DNA of 55,723 nt from an uncultured Hydrogenophaga sp. (GCF_958439165.1 NZ_OY288125.1:1-55723), one strand, 5' to 3'; positions 23,368-32,415 are shown, counted from the stretch's first letter. Numbers and translations are program-made. The notes: generated by a model not told the origin, from the letters alone.

Positions 23368-23928
23368 TCAGCGGTAGGTGATTTCAACGCGGCGGTTCTT
23401 CGAGAACGCTGCCTCGTCCAGACCCGTCTGCGCCGGCTTCTCTTCACCGAAGCTCACGGCTTCCATCTGGCTGTCGGCCACGCCGAGCAGAGACAGCGAG
23501 CGGCGGACGGCCTCGGCACGCTTCTGACCCAGGGCGAGGTTGTATTCGCGGCCGCCGCGCTCGTCGGTGTGACCTTCCAGGCCGACGCGCGCGTTGCGGT
23601 TGGCATTCAGGTACTTGGCGTTGGCTTCCAGAGCAGACGCGAACTCGGGCTTGACTTCAAAGCTGTCGTACTCGAAGTAGACGATGCGCTGCAGCTGCTG
23701 AGGCTGTGCGCCGCCGGCACCCGGCACCTGCACGCCAGCCACGCCGCGCGGATCGACACCGCTGCCCTGGCCACCAGCGCCGGCACCGGCGGCGGTGCCC
23801 GAGCGGTCGGAAACCGGCACTTCGTCCAGCTTGACGTTGGAGCCGCAGGCAGCCAGCAGCAGGGCTGCCGACAGGCCGATGGCCAGGCCGGCGCGACGGA
23901 ACAGGGGTTGGGTGGTGGTGTGGTTCAT
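23368..23928 (-). CDS. pal: Peptidoglycan-associated lipoprotein Pal
   Basis: Outer-membrane lipoprotein that binds peptidoglycan non-covalently and interacts with TolB. The 186-residue protein has a lipobox LLLAAC and a glycine- and alanine-rich linker. The OmpA-like domain shows IVYFEYDSFEVK, GHTDERGGREYNLALGQKRAEAV and the terminal SKNRRVEITYR. The ATG at 23928 is preceded by AAAGG and starts the lipoprotein signal; the longer frame has no signal sequence in the right place. It lies between tolB and cpoB in the normal order. Confidence 0.96.
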   Translation of the reverse strand: MNHTTTQPLFRRAGLAIGLSAALLLAACGSNVKLDEVPVSDRSGTAAGAGAGGQGSGVDPRGVAGVQVPGAGGAQPQQLQRIVYFEYDSFEVKPEFASALEANAKYLNANRNARVGLEGHTDERGGREYNLALGQKRAEAVRRSLSLLGVADSQMEAVSFGEEKPAQTGLDEAAFSKNRRVEITYR

Positions 23929-24014
23929 GGATGGACCTTTGGAATGATGAAACGACTGAAGAAACAACAGGGGAAAACTGGGTGAGCGATGGGCAAGGGT
24001 GAGGCCGCAGGCCG

Positions 24015-25352
24015 TCACTTGAGGAACGGCCCCCACTCGGGTTCGCGGATGTCGCCTTGCGAGCCGGCCAGACGGGTCTTGATGCGACCGTCGACCGTTG
24101 TGGTCATGAGCGCTTCCTGGCCTTTGTCGCGGGTGGCATAGATGATGAGTCGGCTGTTGGGCGAGAAGCTCGGGCTCTCGTCGGCCGAACCGTCGGTGAC
24201 GGCCGTGACCTGACCGCTGGCCAGATCCATCACGTGCAGGCGGAAGGCTCCGCCGATGCGCGAGATGTAGGCCAGCCAGCGACCGTCCGGGCTGGGCGCC
24301 GGGGAGATGTTGTAGTTGCCGTTGAAGGTCAGGCGCTGCGCGCCGCCGCCGCTGGCCTCCATGCGGTAGACCTGCGGCGAGCCGCCCCGGTCGCTCACGA
24401 AGAAGATGGATTTGCCGTCGGCACTGAACACCGGCTCGGTGTCGATGCTGCTGCTGTTGGACAGGCGGCGCGGTTCTCCACCGTTGGCGTCCATGCCGTA
24501 GATCTGGGCGTTGCCGGAGATCGACAGCGTGGCGACCACCTGGCGTCCGTCAGGCGACCAGGCCGGCGCGCTGTTGGAGCCGCGGAAGCTGGCCAGCAGG
24601 CGGCGCTTGCCGGTGGCCACGTCGTGCACATAGATCACCGGCTTGCGCGACTCGAACGACACATAGGCCAGCTGCGAACCGCCAGGCGCCCAGCTGGGCG
24701 AGATGATGGGTTCGGGGCTGGTCAGGGCAGCCCGGGCATTGAAGCCATCGGCGTCGGCCACCCACAGGTTGTAGCGCTGCGGTGCCTTGGTGACATAGGC
24801 GATGCGGGTGGAAAACACGCCCTTGTCGCCGGTCAGCTTCTCGTAGACGTAGTCGGCGATGCGGTGGGCGGAAAGACGGAGGTCGGTGGCCACCACCGGG
24901 TAGCTCAGGCCGCCGAGGTCCTGGGCACGGACGACATCCCAGAGGCGGAACCGCACGTCGAAGCGGCCGTCGGCCAGGCGGGTGACGCTGCCGGTGAGCA
25001 GCGAGTCGGTGCCGCGCTGGCGCCAGGGCGCCAGGTCGGGGCGGGAGGTTTCATCGAGCACGCCGGGAGCGGGCTCCACGAAACGGAACTGACCGCTGCG
25101 CTCCAGATCGGCGCGGACGATGGCGGCGATGTTCTCGCTGGCGGCATCGTTGCCACGAAAGGTCACGGCGGAAAACGGGTACTGGGTCAGTCCGACACCG
25201 GCGATCTCCACGCGGAACTGGGCATGGGCTGCCTGCAGCGGCAGGCCGAACAGCGGCAGGGAGGAGACGAGACCCAGAGCGCGGCGGCGCTGCATGGGGG
25301 CGAACGGTTCGGTTCGGTTCTGATCGGGCATCTTGATGGGGTCTCGGGACAT
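24015..25352 (-). CDS. tolB: Tol-Pal system translocation protein TolB
   Basis: Periplasmic beta-propeller protein of the Tol-Pal system that helps outer-membrane constriction. The frame holds 445 codons. After the N-terminal signal region comes the small TolB N-domain (AQFRVEIAGVGLTQYPF onward), then propeller repeats such as PSWAPGGSQLAYVSFESRKP, PAWSPDGRQVVATLS and PSFSPNSRLIIYATRD. The signal peptide begins at QRRRALGLVSSLPL, so an internal ATG at 25295 could be the true start; ATGs at 25331 and 25352 are alternatives. tolQ, tolR and tolA are not upstream; msbA is divergent there instead. Confidence 0.93.
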   Translation of the reverse strand: MSRDPIKMPDQNRTEPFAPMQRRRALGLVSSLPLFGLPLQAAHAQFRVEIAGVGLTQYPFSAVTFRGNDAASENIAAIVRADLERSGQFRFVEPAPGVLDETSRPDLAPWRQRGTDSLLTGSVTRLADGRFDVRFRLWDVVRAQDLGGLSYPVVATDLRLSAHRIADYVYEKLTGDKGVFSTRIAYVTKAPQRYNLWVADADGFNARAALTSPEPIISPSWAPGGSQLAYVSFESRKPVIYVHDVATGKRRLLASFRGSNSAPAWSPDGRQVVATLSISGNAQIYGMDANGGEPRRLSNSSSIDTEPVFSADGKSIFFVSDRGGSPQVYRMEASGGGAQRLTFNGNYNISPAPSPDGRWLAYISRIGGAFRLHVMDLASGQVTAVTDGSADESPSFSPNSRLIIYATRDKGQEALMTTTVDGRIKTRLAGSQGDIREPEWGPFLK

Positions 25353-25532
25353 GTTGCGCGGGCAGGTGTCGCGGTCCGGGCGAGAGCGGCCGATAATAAC
25401 GGAGGCGCCTGATCGACCTGCGTGACAAGATGTGAGTGGTGGTCCGTCCCACCCGGGCGGCTACTGTGATCCGGCAGGTCGCTGCAGGTTCCGCCGCCGA
25501 TTCACGGCGCGATACAAAAAAACGCTCTGCCC
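25353..25532. other. Divergent intergenic region tolB / msbA
   Basis: The 180-bp gap should contain promoters for both genes. A TATTAT element on the minus strand at 25398-25393 could be the tolB -10. For msbA an AT-rich GATACAAAAAAA run at 25510-25521 is the only candidate. No operator was recognised. Confidence 0.35.
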
Positions 25533-27344
25533 TTGACCACTCCTCCACCCCAGCCCCCTTCGCCCCCCTCGCCTTCCCTGCCGGCCGGCACGCTGGGTCA
25601 GCGCCTGCGGCGGGTGTGGCCTTATTTCAAGGGTGCCAAAGCGGGCATCGTGCTGGCCGCGCTGGCCACGCTGGTGGGTGCCCTGACCGAGCCCGCCATA
25701 CCGGCACTGCTGCAGATGCTGCTCGACAAAGGCTTTGCCGCCGGCCAGGTGCCGCTGTGGGCGGTGCCGCTGGCCCTGATGGGCCTCTTCGGCCTGCGGG
25801 GCATGGCCACCTTCGTGGCCCAGTACGCCCTCTCCTACACCGCCAGCCTGGGCATGCTGAACCTGCGCCGCGCCATGTTCGCCCGCCTGAACGAAGCCCA
25901 GATGGCGCTGTTCGCAAGGCAGAGTGCCAGCAAGCTGTCCAACACCCTGGTCTATGAAGTGCAGACCGGCTCCCAGATGCTGGTGTCGGCCTTCCTGACC
26001 CTGGCCAAGGACTCTCTGACCGTGCTGGCGCTGATGGGCTATCTGGTCTACCTGAACTGGAAGCTCACCCTGATCGTGCTGGCGGTGTTTCCCGGCCTGA
26101 TCCTGATCATGCGGGTGCTCACCCGGCGGCTCTACCAGCTCACCAAGGACAGCCAGCAGGCCACCGACGAGCTGGCCTATGTGGTCGAGGAGAACGCCCT
26201 GGCCTACCGGATGATCCGGCTGCATGGTGCTCAGGAGCGGCAGGCTGGCCGCTTCGATGTGCTCAGCGTGCGGCTGCGCAAGCTAGCACTGAAGTCCACC
26301 ATCGCCATGGCGGCCATGACGCCGCTGACCCAGCTGCTGGCCTCGGGCGCGCTGTCGGCGGTGATTGCGGTGGCCCTGTGGCAGAGCAGCAGCAGTGGCG
26401 TGAGCGTGGGCAACTTCGTGGCCTTCGTCACCGCCATGCTGATGCTGATCACGCCCATACGCCATCTGGCCGAGATCACGGCGCCCATCACACGTGGCCT
26501 GGCCGCCCTGGAGCGGGGCCTTGAGCTGATCGAGCAGACGCCTGTACAGACCGGTGGCACCCACAGCGCTGACCGGGTGCAGGGCGCGATTGCCTTGAAC
26601 GGCGTGACGGTGCGCTACCCCGAGCGGGACGGTGAAGCCGGGCACGGCGGCCATGTGGCGCTGCGCGACGTGTCGCTGCAGGTGCGGCCGGGCGAGGTGC
26701 TGGCCTTCGTCGGTCCGTCCGGGTCCGGCAAGACCACGCTGGTGAACCTGCTGCCACGCTTCGTCGAGGTGGATGGCGGCAGCGTCACCCTCGACGGCAC
26801 CCCCCTGCCCGACTGGGATCTGCAGAGCCTGCGTCGCCAGTTCGCGATGGTGTCGCAGGACGTCGTCATGCTCAACGACAGCCTGGCGGCCAACGTGGCG
26901 CTGGGCAGCGAGGCCGGCGGCATCGACGAGGCCCGGGTGCTGGCCGCACTGCAGTCGGCCAACCTGGGTGAGCTGGTGGGCCGGCTGCCGCAAGGCATCC
27001 ACACGCCGGTCGGTCACAACGCGGCCGAACTCTCGGGCGGCCAGCGCCAGCGGCTGGCCATTGCGCGGGCCATCTACAAGGATGCGCCGGTGCTCATCCT
27101 GGACGAGGCCACGTCGGCACTCGACAACGAGAGCGAACGTCTGGTGCAGGAGGCCCTGGGCCGCCTGATGCAGGGCCGCACCACGCTGGTCATCGCTCAC
27201 CGGCTGTCCACCATCGAGCACGCCGACCGGGTGGTGGTGCTGGCCGAGGGTCGCATTGCCGAACTGGGCACCCATGCCGAGCTGATGGCCGCCGACGGCC
27301 TGTACGCCCGGCTGCATTCGCAGGGCCTGGGCAGCCCGGTCTGA
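25533..27344 (+). CDS. msbA: Lipid A export ATP-binding/permease protein MsbA
   Basis: Inner-membrane ABC exporter that flips core-lipid A to the periplasmic leaflet. The 603-residue half-transporter has six membrane helices (about residues 30-330) followed by the ATPase domain. Visible motifs are Walker A GPSGSGKTT near 394-402, the signature LSGGQ at 500-504, Walker B LILDEATSALD and the switch histidine in VIAHRLST. ELGTHAELMAADGLYARLH near the end is usual for MsbA. Start is a TTG at 25533. It converges with rng at a gap of 26 bp. lpxK and kdsB, which act in the same LPS pathway, are in another operon at 48.7-50.8 kb. Confidence 0.92.
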   Translation: MTTPPPQPPSPPSPSLPAGTLGQRLRRVWPYFKGAKAGIVLAALATLVGALTEPAIPALLQMLLDKGFAAGQVPLWAVPLALMGLFGLRGMATFVAQYALSYTASLGMLNLRRAMFARLNEAQMALFARQSASKLSNTLVYEVQTGSQMLVSAFLTLAKDSLTVLALMGYLVYLNWKLTLIVLAVFPGLILIMRVLTRRLYQLTKDSQQATDELAYVVEENALAYRMIRLHGAQERQAGRFDVLSVRLRKLALKSTIAMAAMTPLTQLLASGALSAVIAVALWQSSSSGVSVGNFVAFVTAMLMLITPIRHLAEITAPITRGLAALERGLELIEQTPVQTGGTHSADRVQGAIALNGVTVRYPERDGEAGHGGHVALRDVSLQVRPGEVLAFVGPSGSGKTTLVNLLPRFVEVDGGSVTLDGTPLPDWDLQSLRRQFAMVSQDVVMLNDSLAANVALGSEAGGIDEARVLAALQSANLGELVGRLPQGIHTPVGHNAAELSGGQRQRLAIARAIYKDAPVLILDEATSALDNESERLVQEALGRLMQGRTTLVIAHRLSTIEHADRVVVLAEGRIAELGTHAELMAADGLYARLHSQGLGSPV

Positions 27345-27370
27345 TGCGTCCTGACTGAATCGCCCGGCAC

Positions 27371-28903
27371 TCAGAGCAGGACGATGTCGTACTGCTCCTG
27401 CGTCATGGAGTTCTCCGACTGCAGCGAGATCGGCTTGCCGATGAAGTCCGACAGGCCGGCCAGGTGGGCGCGCTCTTCGTCCAGGAACAGCTCCACCACC
27501 TTGGCCGAAGCCACCACCCGGAACTCGCGCGGGTTGAAGGCCCGGGCCTCGCGCAGGATCTCGCGCAGGATGTCGTAGCACACGCTGCGCGCAGTCTTCA
27601 CCTCGCCCTTGCCGCCACAGGCCTCGCACGGCTCGCTGAGCATGTGGGCCAGCGACTCGCGGGTGCGCTTGCGGGTCATCTCGACCAGCCCGAGCTGCGA
27701 GAAGCCGCCGATCATGGTCTTGACACGGTCGCGGGCCAGCTGCTTGCGGAATTCGGTGAGCACCGCCTCGCGGTGGTCTTCCCGGGTCATGTCGATGAAG
27801 TCGACGATGACGATGCCGCCCAGGTTGCGCAGCCGCAGCTGCCGTGCAATGGCCTGCGCCGCTTCCAGATTGGTGCGGAACACGGTGTCGTCGAAGTTGC
27901 GGGCGCCCACGAAACCACCGGTGTTCACATCCACCGTGGTGAGGGCTTCGGTCTGGTCGATCACCAGGTAGCCGCCAGACTTCAGGTCGACCCGGCGGCT
28001 GAGCGCACGGGCAATGTCGTCGTCGATGTGGAACAGGTCGAAGATCGGCCGCTCGCCGCTGTAGTGCTGCAGCTTGGCGACGGTGTCGGGCATGAACTCC
28101 CCGGCGAATCCGGTGAGGAGGCCGTGCTGTTCGCGGGAATCGATGCGGATCGACTGGGTCTGGGCGCCCACCAGGTCACGCAGCACCCGCTGCATGAGGT
28201 TCAGGTCTTCGTGCAGCAGGGTGGCGGGCGGCTGGCGGGTGGAAGCCTCCTTGATGCGCAGCCAGGTCTTGCGCAGGTAGGCGATGTCGTCGATGAGCTC
28301 CTGGTCGGCAGCGTCCTCGGCATTGGTGCGCAGAATGAAGCCGCCGGTGGCGCTGCCGTCCGGGGTGGCTGCCAGCTGCGTGACCCGCTGGCGCAGGGCT
28401 TCGCGCTGGGCCGGCGGGATCTTCTGGGACACGCCCACATGGTTGTCCTGCGGCAGGAACACCAGCAGCCGCCCGGCGATGCTGATCTGCGCCGTGAGCC
28501 GCGCACCCTTCGTGCCGATGGGGTCCTTCAGCACCTGCACCATGAGGGCCTGGCCCTCGAAGATCTGGCGCTCGATCGGCAGCACCGGGTTGGGCGTCAG
28601 CACCTTGGGTGCGCTGCCATTGCCCGCCGGTGCCTCGGTCTCGGTCGGCCGGCTCGGCGCATGCTTGGCCTGGATGTTGGGCATCAGGTCGGCCACGTGC
28701 AGGAAGGCAGCGCGGTCCAGACCGATGTCGATGAAGGCCGACTGCATCCCGGGCAGCACCCGCGACACCTTGCCCAGGTAGATGTTGCCGACCAGCCCGC
28801 GCTCCAGGGTGCGCTCGAGATGCACCTCCTGCACGGCGCCCTGCTCCACCACGGCCACCCGGGTTTCCTGCGGCGACCAGTTGATCAGGATGTCTTGGCT
28901 CAT
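27371..28903 (-). CDS. rng: Ribonuclease G
   Basis: Endoribonuclease that matures the 5' end of 16S rRNA and trims mRNAs. The 510-residue protein has the RNase E/G catalytic core: an S1-like domain early (LVGNIYLGKVSRVLPGMQSAFIDIG), catalytic aspartates in the TVDVNTGG and VDFIDM motifs, and the zinc-link CEACGG that joins protomers. The N-terminus MSQDILINWSPQETRVAVVE is characteristic of RNase G rather than RNase E, and the long RNase E scaffold is absent. It is the last gene of the chain that begins at yebC. Confidence 0.95.
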   Translation of the reverse strand: MSQDILINWSPQETRVAVVEQGAVQEVHLERTLERGLVGNIYLGKVSRVLPGMQSAFIDIGLDRAAFLHVADLMPNIQAKHAPSRPTETEAPAGNGSAPKVLTPNPVLPIERQIFEGQALMVQVLKDPIGTKGARLTAQISIAGRLLVFLPQDNHVGVSQKIPPAQREALRQRVTQLAATPDGSATGGFILRTNAEDAADQELIDDIAYLRKTWLRIKEASTRQPPATLLHEDLNLMQRVLRDLVGAQTQSIRIDSREQHGLLTGFAGEFMPDTVAKLQHYSGERPIFDLFHIDDDIARALSRRVDLKSGGYLVIDQTEALTTVDVNTGGFVGARNFDDTVFRTNLEAAQAIARQLRLRNLGGIVIVDFIDMTREDHREAVLTEFRKQLARDRVKTMIGGFSQLGLVEMTRKRTRESLAHMLSEPCEACGGKGEVKTARSVCYDILREILREARAFNPREFRVVASAKVVELFLDEERAHLAGLSDFIGKPISLQSENSMTQEQYDIVLL

Positions 28904-28936
28904 GGGATGGTCAGTGTTGGGGAAACGCCGGGGACG

Positions 28937-29563
28937 TCAGTACAGGTCGAAGCCGGCCTGGCGCAGCACCTGCGCCGTCTCGAAGGCCGGCAGACCCACG
29001 ATACCGGAATGGCTGCCGGTCATGCGGCTGACCCAGAGAGCCGCCTGACCTTGCAGGGCATAGGCGCCAGCCTTGCCCATGGGTTCGCCGCTGGCGACAT
29101 ACCGATCGATCTGGCTGCGGGTCAGCGGCGCGAACTCCACCGTGGACACCGAAAGTGCCTGTGCCGTGCGCGCTGCCATGCCGGCCCGGCGACCGGGAAC
29201 GCCCACCGCCACGGCGGTCAGCACCCGGTGGGTCCGTCCGGCCAGGTCGCGCAGCATCGCCCGCGCCTCGGCGGCATCGGCCGGCTTGCCCAGAATGCGG
29301 CGGCCCAGGGCCACGGTGGTGTCGGCGCACAGCACCGGCGCGGGTGGCAGCCCTCGGCGCTGCAGACGCTCCAGCGAAGCCTGCAGCTTGAGCGCGGTCA
29401 CGCGCTGCACATAGGTGGCGGGCGCTTCAGCGCCGCGCACCAGCTCCAGCGCTTCGACGTCTTCATCGGCATCGGGCAGCAGCAGCTCGGGCTGAACGCC
29501 CCACTGCTCCAGCAGCTGCTTGCGGCGCGGGCTCTGGGAAGCGAGATAGAGAACAGGCCTCAT
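28937..29563 (-). CDS. maf: Maf-family nucleoside triphosphate pyrophosphatase (YhdE type)
   Basis: Hydrolyses non-standard or pyrimidine nucleoside triphosphates to the monophosphates, a housecleaning role. The 208-residue protein has the Maf N-terminal motif LASQSPRRKQLL, the catalytic ADTTVALG, and the GKAGAYALQGQAA segment of the dTTP/UTP-type (YhdE) group. Its start overlaps the stop of rlmH by four bases, and rng starts 33 bp after its end, so it belongs to the same transcript. Substrate preference is inferred from family subgroups. Confidence 0.92.
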   Translation of the reverse strand: MRPVLYLASQSPRRKQLLEQWGVQPELLLPDADEDVEALELVRGAEAPATYVQRVTALKLQASLERLQRRGLPPAPVLCADTTVALGRRILGKPADAAEARAMLRDLAGRTHRVLTAVAVGVPGRRAGMAARTAQALSVSTVEFAPLTRSQIDRYVASGEPMGKAGAYALQGQAALWVSRMTGSHSGIVGLPAFETAQVLRQAGFDLY

Positions 29564-30027
29564 TCGCGGTGATAGGGGTGATTGGCGTTGATCGACCAGG
29601 CCCGGTACAGCTGCTCGATCAGCAGCACCCGCACCATGGCGTGGGGCAGCGTGAGATCGGACAGGCGGATGCGCTGGTGGGCCGCGTCCCGGAAAGCCGG
29701 CTCCAGTCCGTCCGGTCCGCCAATGATCAGCGCCACGTCATCGCCCCCCAGCTGCCACTGGGTGAGCTGCCGCGCGAGCGCCTGGGTGGTGAGCGCCGTG
29801 CCGCGTTCGTCGAGCACCACCACGCGACAACCGCGCGGCAGCACCGCCTGGATGCGCTCGCGCTCTGCTGCCATCAGCGTCTCGGTGGTGCGCGAGCCGC
29901 GCGGCTCGGTCTTGACGGCGCGCAGTTCCACCCGGAGCTCGGGTGGGAAGCGCTTGGCGTAATCGTCATACGCGGTCTGGGCCCAGTCGGGAACCCGCTG
30001 GCCGACCGCGACGATCAGCAGCTTCAT
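29560..30027 (-). CDS. rlmH: 23S rRNA (pseudouridine-1915-N3)-methyltransferase RlmH
   Basis: SPOUT methyltransferase that uses SAM to methylate pseudouridine 1915 of 23S rRNA on assembled 70S ribosomes. The 155-residue protein starts MKLLIVAVGQRVPDWAQ and has LDERGTALTT, the knotted SAM site LIIGGPDGLEPAF and the C-terminal LLIEQLYRAWSINANHPYH, all typical. It overlaps the rsfS stop by four bases. Both neighbours, rsfS and rlmH, act on the large ribosomal subunit. Confidence 0.97.
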   Translation of the reverse strand: MKLLIVAVGQRVPDWAQTAYDDYAKRFPPELRVELRAVKTEPRGSRTTETLMAAERERIQAVLPRGCRVVVLDERGTALTTQALARQLTQWQLGGDDVALIIGGPDGLEPAFRDAAHQRIRLSDLTLPHAMVRVLLIEQLYRAWSINANHPYHRE

Positions 30028-30806
30028 GCCTTCTTGGCGGCGGTCTTGCGAGCTGCGGGCTTCACGGTCTTGCGGGCCGGCGTCTTGGCGGCGGACTTGG
30101 CGGCGGGCTTGGTGGTCTTGCCGACCACCACCTTGGGCAGGGCCTTCTTGGCAGCCGTCTTCGGAGCAGCAGTCTTCGGAGCAGCAGTCTTCGGGGCAGT
30201 CCTGGCAGCGGTCTTGGCAGCGGTCTTGGCCGCCGGTTTGGCCGAAGTCTTGCCCGCAGCCGCCTTCTTGGCGGGTGCAGCCTTGGCGGCAGGTGCCTTG
30301 GTGGCGGTCTTGGCTGCGGTCTTGGCTGCAGCCTGCTTGCGCACCACGGTCTTGCCCGAAACGGCAGCCGGTTCGGCGGCAGCGGTCTTGCGGGCCGGCT
30401 TCTTCGCGGGCGCAGCGGCCTTCTCTGCCGCCTTCTCGGCACCATGCTTCAGACGCACCGGCTTGGCACCCCAGATCTCCTCGAGGCGGTAGTACTGGCG
30501 GATCACCGGCTGCATCACATGGGCCACGGCCTGGCCGCAGTCCACGATGATCCATTCGCCGTTTTCCTCGCCTTCGATGCGGGGCTTGTCGAAACCGGCT
30601 TCACGCACGGCATCGCGCACGCTGGCGGCCAGGGCCTTGGTCTGCCGGTTGGAGGTGCCGCTGGCGATGATGACGCGCTCGAACAGGGGCGAGAGCGTTT
30701 CGGTGTTGAACACCACGATGTCCTGCCCCTTCACATCCTCCAGCCCCTCGACGATGGCGCGTTGCAGTTTCTGGATGTCTTTTTTGGCGGTGGTTTCGCT
30801 GGTCAT
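30024..30806 (-). CDS. rsfS: Ribosomal silencing factor RsfS with histone H1-like C-terminal tail
   Basis: RsfS (RsfA/YbeB) binds ribosomal protein L14 and keeps the subunits apart during starvation. Residues 1-115 form a normal RsfS domain, with VVFNTETLSPLFERVIIASG, SNRQTKALA and the WIIVDCG and HVMQP segments. Most RsfS proteins end here (about 105-130 residues). This one continues to residue 260 with a tail made almost only of Ala, Lys, Pro and Thr (PAKKPARKTAA-like units), like bacterial histone H1 homologues. The tail stays in frame until an ATGA overlap with rlmH and shows DNA-level repeats near 30150-30230. The start overlaps the nadD stop. The domain is secure; tail function is unknown. 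Confidence 0.93.
   Translation of the reverse strand: MTSETTAKKDIQKLQRAIVEGLEDVKGQDIVVFNTETLSPLFERVIIASGTSNRQTKALAASVRDAVREAGFDKPRIEGEENGEWIIVDCGQAVAHVMQPVIRQYYRLEEIWGAKPVRLKHGAEKAAEKAAAPAKKPARKTAAAEPAAVSGKTVVRKQAAAKTAAKTATKAPAAKAAPAKKAAAGKTSAKPAAKTAAKTAARTAPKTAAPKTAAPKTAAKKALPKVVVGKTTKPAAKSAAKTPARKTVKPAARKTAAKKA
30120..30310 (-). repeat. Low-complexity Ala/Lys-coding repeats in rsfS
   Basis: Near-identical 15-base units of the form GCAGTCTTCGG plus a short GC-rich spacer recur head to tail around 30150-30190 and in degraded form over the wider interval. They encode KTAAP and KTAAK units of the tail. The pattern suggests that the tail grew by slippage or unequal exchange. Confidence 0.7.
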
Positions 30807-31456
30807 GTAGGGGTCTGGTAGAGGTGGTTCTGTGAAATATAGCTTGCGACCGGAGCCGGCACCAGCACATCCAGGGACGCGGCATCGGGGCCGACAGCTG
30901 CCAGGCGGGCGCGCACGGCGGTGGCGCTCACCGGGTTGAGCGGCATGGTCAAAGGGGAAAACGGCAGGTCGACCCCGGAGAGGTCGGCCTCTTCCACCGG
31001 CGCATCCAGCGCCTGGGCACCGATCGACCGGGCGCGGGCTGCCACCGCCAGGGTGGCCAGCGAGATCACTTCCTGCCAGCGCACCCACTGCCGGAAGGCC
31101 AGCAGCTGGTCTGCACCCAGCACCAGGAACAGTTCGGCCTGCGGGTATTCGCGCTGCAGCTCCGCCAGGGTGTCGGCGGTGTAGCTCGGGCCTTGCCGGT
31201 GGATTTCGCGCTGATCGATGCGCACCCGGGGCAGGTCGCCGAAGGCCAGGCCGCACATGGCGACCCGGTGCGCGGCATCGGTCAGCGGCCGGCTCTTGTG
31301 CCAGGCCTGTCCGGTGGGCAGCACATGCAGCACGTCCAGGTGGAGCTGTTCGATGGCGGCTTCAGCCAGCGAGCGGTGGGCACCGTGCGGCGGGTCGAAC
31401 GCGCCACCGAACATGCCCACGCGGCGGATGGTCTGGCCATCGGGGGGGCGGGTCAT
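30803..31456 (-). CDS. nadD: Nicotinate-nucleotide adenylyltransferase
   Basis: Transfers AMP from ATP to nicotinic acid mononucleotide to give deamido-NAD in NAD synthesis. The 217-residue protein has the nucleotidyltransferase motif GGAFDPPHGAH and the later ISSTxxR-like segment PVSATAVRARL, together with VLGADQLLAFRQW. The start overlaps the hemF stop by one base and the stop overlaps the rsfS start by four. The nadD-rsfS-rlmH order is widely conserved. Confidence 0.95.
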   Translation of the reverse strand: MTRPPDGQTIRRVGMFGGAFDPPHGAHRSLAEAAIEQLHLDVLHVLPTGQAWHKSRPLTDAAHRVAMCGLAFGDLPRVRIDQREIHRQGPSYTADTLAELQREYPQAELFLVLGADQLLAFRQWVRWQEVISLATLAVAARARSIGAQALDAPVEEADLSGVDLPFSPLTMPLNPVSATAVRARLAAVGPDAASLDVLVPAPVASYISQNHLYQTPT

Positions 31457-32415
31457 CAGGCCCAGTCCCGGGGCACCAGGAATTCGCTGTAGAGCCGGTG
31501 CTCGGCGCTGCCAGGCTCGGGCTGGCGGTTGTAGGACCAGCTCACCAGCGGCGGCATGGACAGCAGGATGGATTCGCTGCGACCGCCGGACTGCAGCCCG
31601 AAGTGGGTGCCGCGGTCCCAGACCAGGTTGAACTCCACGTAGCGGCCGCGCCGGTACAGCTGGAACGCCCGCTCCCGCTCGCCGTAGGGGAGGTTCTGCC
31701 GGCGCTCGACGATGGGCAGGTAGGCGTCCAGGAAGGCGTCGCCGGTGGCGGCCATCATGGCAAAACTGCTGTCGAAGCCGAGTTCGGAGAAGTCGTCGAA
31801 GAACACGCCGCCCACGCCACGCGGTTCATTGCGGTGCTTCAGGAAGAAGTACTGGTCGCACCACTGCTTGAAGCGGGGGTACTTGTCGTCGCCGAAGGGG
31901 GCCAGCGCAGCCTGGCAGGTGCGGTGGAAATGCTGCGCGTCTTCCTCGAAGCCGTAGTACGGCGTGAGGTCCATGCCGCCGCCGAACCAGCAGACCGGCT
32001 CACCGCCGGCCGGCGTGGCGGCCAGCATGCGCACGTTCATGTGCACCGTGGGCACGTAGGGGTTGCGCGGGTGGAACACCAGCGACACGCCCATGGCCTC
32101 GAAGGGCGCGCCCGACAGCTCCGGGCGGTGCTGGGTGGCCGAAGGCGGCAGCGCAGGGCCGGTCACATGCGAGAAGCCGCAGCCGGCCCGCTCGAACACC
32201 GGGCCGCCTTCCAGTATCTGGGTGATGCCGTTGCCCTGCAGCTTCTCGCCGGCGGGCTTGGTCCAGCGGTCCACCAGAAATGGCGTGCCGTCGATGCCGG
32301 TCACGGCCGAGGTGATTCGGTCCTGCAGACCGGTGAGGAACTGGCGGACCGTGTCGATCGCGCCGGAAGGTGCCTGCACGCTGGCAGCAGGGGGGAGCGG
32401 AGTGTTCATGCTCAT
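31456..32415 (-). CDS. hemF: Coproporphyrinogen III oxidase, aerobic
   Basis: Oxidatively decarboxylates coproporphyrinogen III to protoporphyrinogen IX in haem synthesis, using oxygen. The 319-residue protein has VHMNVRMLAA, GGGMDLTPYYGFEEDAQHFH, the FFLKHRNEPRGVGGVFFDD block and the GRYVEFNLVWDRGT segment, all strongly conserved. The ATG at 32415 overlaps the stop of the acyltransferase gene (ATGA); an ATG at 32409 is the alternative. Presence of the oxygen-dependent enzyme points to aerobic life. Confidence 0.97.
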   Translation of the reverse strand: MSMNTPLPPAASVQAPSGAIDTVRQFLTGLQDRITSAVTGIDGTPFLVDRWTKPAGEKLQGNGITQILEGGPVFERAGCGFSHVTGPALPPSATQHRPELSGAPFEAMGVSLVFHPRNPYVPTVHMNVRMLAATPAGGEPVCWFGGGMDLTPYYGFEEDAQHFHRTCQAALAPFGDDKYPRFKQWCDQYFFLKHRNEPRGVGGVFFDDFSELGFDSSFAMMAATGDAFLDAYLPIVERRQNLPYGERERAFQLYRRGRYVEFNLVWDRGTHFGLQSGGRSESILLSMPPLVSWSYNRQPEPGSAEHRLYSEFLVPRDWA

